Assembly (NCBI GenBank): GCA_030655675.1
Contig: JAUSPM010000053.1
Span: 1 to 8,069 of the forward strand
Direction of reading: 5' to 3'
Origin: Methanosarcinaceae archaeon
GTDB lineage: Archaea; Halobacteriota; Methanosarcinia; Methanosarcinales; Methanosarcinaceae
DNA: 8,069 nucleotides
Shown piece by piece: positions 5,499-8,069 of this stretch; position 1 is the first letter of the stretch, and every line of letters starts with the position of its first letter. The notes beneath the pieces were generated by a model, which had not been told where the DNA came from, did no database searches, and saw nothing but the letters and a program-made list of their open reading frames with translations. The translations under genes and the position numbers were made by a program.

Positions 5499-5568
5499 AA
5501 AAAAAGATTGTGGCAAACCATCTGGTTATGCACACAAACCCAAAAGATTGTAAACTTTTTAATCTTTT
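5499..5568 (-). terminator. Terminator region of the SUI1 gene
   Basis: AATCTTTT (5561-5568) and AAAAGATT (5542-5549) form an 8-bp stem that begins at the stop codon of the SUI1 gene. Further downstream on the minus strand a seven-T run follows (opposite 5499-5505). The ten-base word AAAAGATTGT occurs twice, 40 bp apart (5502-5511 and 5542-5551), so the T run repeats the right side of the stem. Archaeal termination often needs only T-rich DNA, which fits. Confidence 0.45.
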
Positions 5569-5867
5569 ATTTGATCCGGAGAGAATCCTTTTGCAACAAG
5601 CACAGCCTTCATACGCGAAAGATGATTGCCCTGCAATTCAACAGTATTTCCTTTTACAGTACCGCCGCACGCGAATTTTGATTTCAGATACGTAGATAGT
5701 TCATGAAGGTCGATCTCATGGGCATCAAACCCATCAACAACCGTAACTTCCTTTCCATATCTTCTTCTGTTTACTTTAACAATAATTCGCTGTTGCTCTT
5801 TTGCTACTTCTTCGCAGATGCACAATTCTGATGGCAATCCGCAGACGTGGCACATTTCTGAACTCAT
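5559..5867 (-). CDS. SUI1-family translation initiation factor (aIF1-like)
   Basis: A 102-residue protein of the SUI1/eIF1 family. It acts at the small ribosomal subunit in start-codon selection. The N-terminus has C-x2-C-x6-C-x1-C (6, 9, 16, 18), probably zinc-binding, as in many archaeal members. The SUI1 domain spans about 27-100 and includes the basic loop NRRRYGKEVTVVDGF (33-47) and the signature FACGGTVKGNTVELQGNH (65-82). The size is standard. A strong GGAGGA 11 nt upstream supports this ATG over the methionine at residue 5. It is divergent from the DUF192 gene and is separated from iscS by 168 nt with a terminator-like sequence, so it is probably its own unit. Confidence 0.92.
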   Translation of the reverse strand: MSSEMCHVCGLPSELCICEEVAKEQQRIIVKVNRRRYGKEVTVVDGFDAHEIDLHELSTYLKSKFACGGTVKGNTVELQGNHLSRMKAVLVAKGFSPDQIKD

Positions 5868-5878
5868 TTTTGGGTTTA

Positions 5879-5884
5879 TCCTCC
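5879..5884 (-). promoter_or_regulatory. Ribosome-binding site of the SUI1 gene
   Basis: Minus-strand GGAGGA lies 11 nt before the ATG at 5867. It is the strongest Shine-Dalgarno match in the window. Confidence 0.7.
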
Positions 5885-5892
5885 GATGTTAT

Positions 5893-5942
5893 TATGTATC
5901 TTGTTACGCATATTTAACGTAAATATATTATAAAGATACATA
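5893..5942. promoter_or_regulatory. Divergent SUI1/DUF192 promoter framed by a 10-bp inverted repeat
   Basis: Perfect arms TATGTATCTT (5893-5902) and AAGATACATA (5933-5942) enclose 30 bp, which also contain TTACG/CGTAA (5904-5908 with 5918-5922). The AT core offers a TATA-like box in each direction: AAATATAT (5921-5928) for DUF192, giving a start near its ATG and so a leaderless message; and minus-strand TTTATAATAT (5925-5934) for SUI1, giving a leader with a Shine-Dalgarno site. One regulator binding here could affect both genes. Confidence 0.5.
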
Positions 5943-5954
5943 GAGTAATCAACG

Positions 5955-6299
5955 ATGCTATTAAAATCTAATGGTAAAATCATTGCATCAGATGTGGAAT
6001 TTGCACGTAGTATAGTTAGCCAGACCCGCGGGTTGATGTTTCGCAAAAACATACAGAACAACTATGCTCTGGTCTTTGAAATGCGAAAACCAAAACGAGT
6101 TTCTCTTCACATGCTTTTTGTCGTTTTTCCCATCGATGTGTTGTTTCTTAACGAGTCAAAAACGATCATACGGACTGCAAAACTTAGTCCATGGATTGGC
6201 AGGGCATCATCTGGGGAAAAAGTGAAGTATATTATTGAAATGCCGGATGGAACAATATCAAAGAATGATCTGACGGTTGGGGTGCAGGTTTCTTTTTAG
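5955..6299 (+). CDS. DUF192 family protein
   Basis: A 114-residue protein of the widespread DUF192 family (COG1430), whose biochemical role is not established. Family hallmarks are visible: the early RGLMFR motif (25-30), the central LHMLFVVFPIDVLFLN block (51-66), then a strand-rich end with SPW (78-80) and the IIEMPDGTI stretch (93-101). No signal peptide or membrane segment is seen, unlike many bacterial members, so it is probably cytoplasmic. There is no clear Shine-Dalgarno; a TATA-like box about 30 nt upstream suggests a leaderless message. It ends in TAG, with an in-frame TGA two codons later. Neighbours give no firm clue to its function. Confidence 0.88.
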   Translation: MLLKSNGKIIASDVEFARSIVSQTRGLMFRKNIQNNYALVFEMRKPKRVSLHMLFVVFPIDVLFLNESKTIIRTAKLSPWIGRASSGEKVKYIIEMPDGTISKNDLTVGVQVSF

Positions 6300-6322
6300 A
6301 TATGAAACCTATAGAAAACATC

Positions 6323-6348
6323 GACAGATGATTTCAATCGAAATTGTC
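6323..6348 (+). terminator. Weak hairpin after the DUF192 gene
   Basis: ATTTC/GAAAT (6331-6335 with 6340-6344) and, beyond a 4-nt bulge, GACA/TGTC (6323-6326 with 6345-6348) can fold 23 nt after the stop codon. No strong T run follows, so a terminator role is uncertain. Confidence 0.3.
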
Positions 6349-6388
6349 AATCTTTAGTTCGGAGTCTGATGAAGTAAAACTAAATTGA

Positions 6389-6413
6389 TGTAATGCTGCT
6401 ACGCACCATTACA
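6389..6413. promoter_or_regulatory. 25-bp dyad upstream of the purL TATA box
   Basis: TGTAATG (6389-6395) and CATTACA (6407-6413) are perfect inverted arms. Inside them a C-C mismatch is followed by TGC/GCA (6397-6399 with 6403-6405) around a TAC loop, making ten pairs in all. It ends 14 bp before the purL TATA box. It could be a DNA operator for purL or a 3' hairpin of the DUF192 message. Confidence 0.45.
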
Positions 6414-6427
6414 ACAACAAAGAAATG

Positions 6428-6436
6428 TTTATTTAA
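6428..6436 (+). promoter_or_regulatory. TATA box of purL
   Basis: TTTATTTAA, preceded by a purine-rich BRE-like AAAGAAATG, is the best archaeal promoter in the window. The predicted start site, about 25 nt downstream, is near 6457-6462, giving a leader of roughly 40 nt. Confidence 0.55.
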
Positions 6437-6450
6437 CTACAGATGCTTTT

Positions 6451-6468
6451 ATTGGTATCAATACCAAT
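6451..6468. promoter_or_regulatory. 18-bp palindrome at the predicted purL start site
   Basis: ATTGGTAT (6451-6458), CA, ATACCAAT (6461-6468): 8-bp perfect arms with a 2-bp centre. It begins 14 bp after the TATA box and covers the predicted transcription start. This is where archaeal repressors commonly block polymerase. The binding protein is not identified, but purine control is the natural hypothesis. Confidence 0.55.
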
Positions 6469-6487
6469 CATATTTTCTAATCAATAC

Positions 6488-6491
6488 GAGG
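6488..6491 (+). promoter_or_regulatory. Ribosome-binding site of purL
   Basis: GAGG lies 7 nt before the ATG at 6499 and supports that start. Confidence 0.6.
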
Positions 6492-6498
6492 CGCATTA

Positions 6499-8069
6499 AT
6501 GTTACCTGAAGATGACCTAAATATCATAACAAAAGAGATGGGAAGAGAACCGAATCTGGTTGAACAGGGCTGTTTTTTAAATCTATGGAGTGAGCACTGC
6601 TCATATCGTTCAAGTGCACCGCTGCTTCGGACTTTCACAACAACAGGTGACCGCGTTATAATAGGTCCCGGCGATGACGCAGCCATTGTCAGTATCGGAG
6701 ACGGCTGGGTGCTTGCCATAGGTATGGAAAGCCACAACCATCCTTCATATGTTGACCCATATAATGGTTCAGCCACTGGAGTTGGTGGTATTGTGCGCGA
6801 TATAATTTCAATGGGCGCGCGCCCAATTGCACTAATGGATCCCTTGTACTTTGGACCTCTCGACAGTCCCAAAAACCTCTACCTTTTTGAACATATCATC
6901 GAAGGTATTGCAGGATATGGCAACTGTATTGGCGTACCTGTGTTGGGTGGTGAGACGTTTTTTGACAAATCTTATAGTGGAAACCCACTTGTGAACGTGG
7001 TCTGCATAGGACTGGCGCGCGAGGAGGATGTTGTTACAGCCTGCGCACAAAAAGCAGGTAACAAGGTCATACTCATGGGTTCTACAACAGGCCGTGACGG
7101 TTTGGGTGGCGCATCATTTGCATCACGTGACCTCTCAGAAAGTGCAGAAGCGGAAGACCGACCAAGTATTCAGGTAGGAGACCCGTTCACAGAAAAACTT
7201 GTGATCGAAGCCACGCTTGAGGTTATCAAAAAAGGTTATGTAAAGGCATGCAGGGATCTTGGTGCGGCAGGGCTTGCAGGTGCAAGTTCCGAGATGGCAT
7301 CTAAAGGAAACTTGGGAATATATATCATTGCCGATAATGTGATACTTCGTGAAACCAACATGACGCCATACGAGATCCTGATCGCCGAATCCCAGGAACG
7401 TATGGTTCTGGAAGTTGAACCCGGCGATGTTGATGCTGTATTTGAGATCGCTAAAAAGTACGACCTTAATGTAAGTGTTATCGGGGAATTAACAGAGAGG
7501 AAGTATTACACTGTTGAGTTTGAAGGCGAGATCGTGGCAGACATGCCTATTATATTCTTAAATGAGGGTGCTCCAACCTTCGAACGCCCTTCCGAAGAAC
7601 CGAAACCACGTGATATCGGTGAAAAGCCTAATCCTCCTGCGGACTTGAAACAGGCAGTTCTGGATGTCCTTTCATCACACAACGTTGCATCAAAGGATTG
7701 GATATACAGGCAGTACGACCATGAAGTTCAGGTTCGGACTGTTGTAAAACCTGGTGAAGATGCAGGAGTGCTTCGAATTACAGATACGGCAGGACTTGCG
7801 CTTTCATGCGGTTGCAACCCGCGCCACACTTTGCTTGACCCATACAAGGGGGCAAAGGGTACAATCTATGAGAATGCCATGAACCTTGCAGTAAAAGGCG
7901 CACGAGGGGTGGCAATCGTGGATTGTTTGAATTTTGGAAATCCTGAAAGACCGGACATATACTGGCAATTCAAATACGGGATACTCGGACTTGGCGATGG
8001 CGCACGTGAACTGGAAATCCCAGTTGTGGGCGGCAATGTTTCACTTTATAATGAGAGCGGAGAGTTCAA
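6499..8069 (+). CDS. purL: Phosphoribosylformylglycinamidine synthase, PurL subunit (3' end outside window)
   Basis: The first 523 codons of small-type PurL (about 710-740 residues in the family). In purine synthesis it converts FGAR, ATP and ammonia to FGAM; separate PurQ supplies ammonia and PurS completes the complex. Neither partner gene is in the window. Motifs: the family's catalytic-histidine segment SEHCSYRSS with H33; GDDAA (58-62); the ATP/Mg segment GMESHNHPSYVDPYNGSATG (75-94); GGETFF; GSTTGRDGLGG; and CRDLGAAGLAG. The second synthetase half begins around 410 and shows DCLNFGNPE and GGNVSLYNE before the cut. The frame is intact throughout. The GAGG site and promoter upstream support the start. 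Confidence 0.95.
   Translation, partial: MLPEDDLNIITKEMGREPNLVEQGCFLNLWSEHCSYRSSAPLLRTFTTTGDRVIIGPGDDAAIVSIGDGWVLAIGMESHNHPSYVDPYNGSATGVGGIVRDIISMGARPIALMDPLYFGPLDSPKNLYLFEHIIEGIAGYGNCIGVPVLGGETFFDKSYSGNPLVNVVCIGLAREEDVVTACAQKAGNKVILMGSTTGRDGLGGASFASRDLSESAEAEDRPSIQVGDPFTEKLVIEATLEVIKKGYVKACRDLGAAGLAGASSEMASKGNLGIYIIADNVILRETNMTPYEILIAESQERMVLEVEPGDVDAVFEIAKKYDLNVSVIGELTERKYYTVEFEGEIVADMPIIFLNEGAPTFERPSEEPKPRDIGEKPNPPADLKQAVLDVLSSHNVASKDWIYRQYDHEVQVRTVVKPGEDAGVLRITDTAGLALSCGCNPRHTLLDPYKGAKGTIYENAMNLAVKGARGVAIVDCLNFGNPERPDIYWQFKYGILGLGDGARELEIPVVGGNVSLYNESGEF

Noticed and set aside
6477..6872. Open frame of 131 codons antisense to the start of purL
   Set aside because: purL is unambiguous over this stretch, and the antisense product shows no recognisable domain.
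1..8069. A new multi-gene defence, mobile or metabolic system
   Set aside because: All eight proteins fall into known families, with housekeeping roles where the role is known. I see no integrase, transposase, toxin-antitoxin pair or nuclease cluster, and codon use looks uniform by eye.

Overview
The window looks like chromosomal DNA of a methanogenic (or related) archaeon of the Methanosarcinales type. The evidence is an archaeal Nre DNA-repair protein with a C-terminal PCNA-binding motif, an archaeal SUI1/aIF1-like factor, stand-alone small-subunit PurL, archaeal TATA-like boxes, and short Shine-Dalgarno sites. This placement rests on gene content and protein style only, without any database comparison. 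Base composition is moderately AT-rich, and intergenic DNA is much more AT-rich than the genes.

Layout. Positions 1-308 carry no gene. They hold an array of three 61-62 bp spaced hairpin units (1-157) and a GC-rich hairpin (204-219). From 309 to 5867 every gene is on the minus strand. In transcription order these are a SUI1-family factor (5867-5559), cysteine desulfurase IscS/NifS (5390-4218), scaffold IscU/NifU (4167-3790), a small HTH protein with a C-terminal four-cysteine knuckle (3745-3389), NreA-type repair protein (3386-2151), a PiT phosphate permease (2035-998) and its DUF47/PhoU-like partner (1001-309). On the plus strand lie a DUF192 protein (5955-6299) and purL (6499 to beyond the window end).

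Functional grouping. iscS and iscU supply sulfur and a scaffold for Fe-S cluster assembly. The HTH/zinc-knuckle gene sits directly downstream and almost abuts nre. pit and the DUF47 gene overlap by 4 nt (ATGA) and form a phosphate-uptake pair with their own promoter region. SUI1 and DUF192 are divergent across an 87-bp spacer that holds a shared AT core framed by 10-bp inverted repeats. purL has a full promoter: TATA box, an 18-bp palindrome at the predicted start site, and a good ribosome-binding site.

The protein genes are ordinary housekeeping genes; I see no mobile element, CRISPR array, tRNA or rRNA, and no new multi-gene system. The most interesting material is non-coding. The hairpin array at the left edge shows compensatory base changes between copies and a conserved tandem G-A element, so its fold appears to be under selection. 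Several promoter regions (purL, iscS, SUI1/DUF192) also carry clean dyads that look like binding sites for unidentified regulators.
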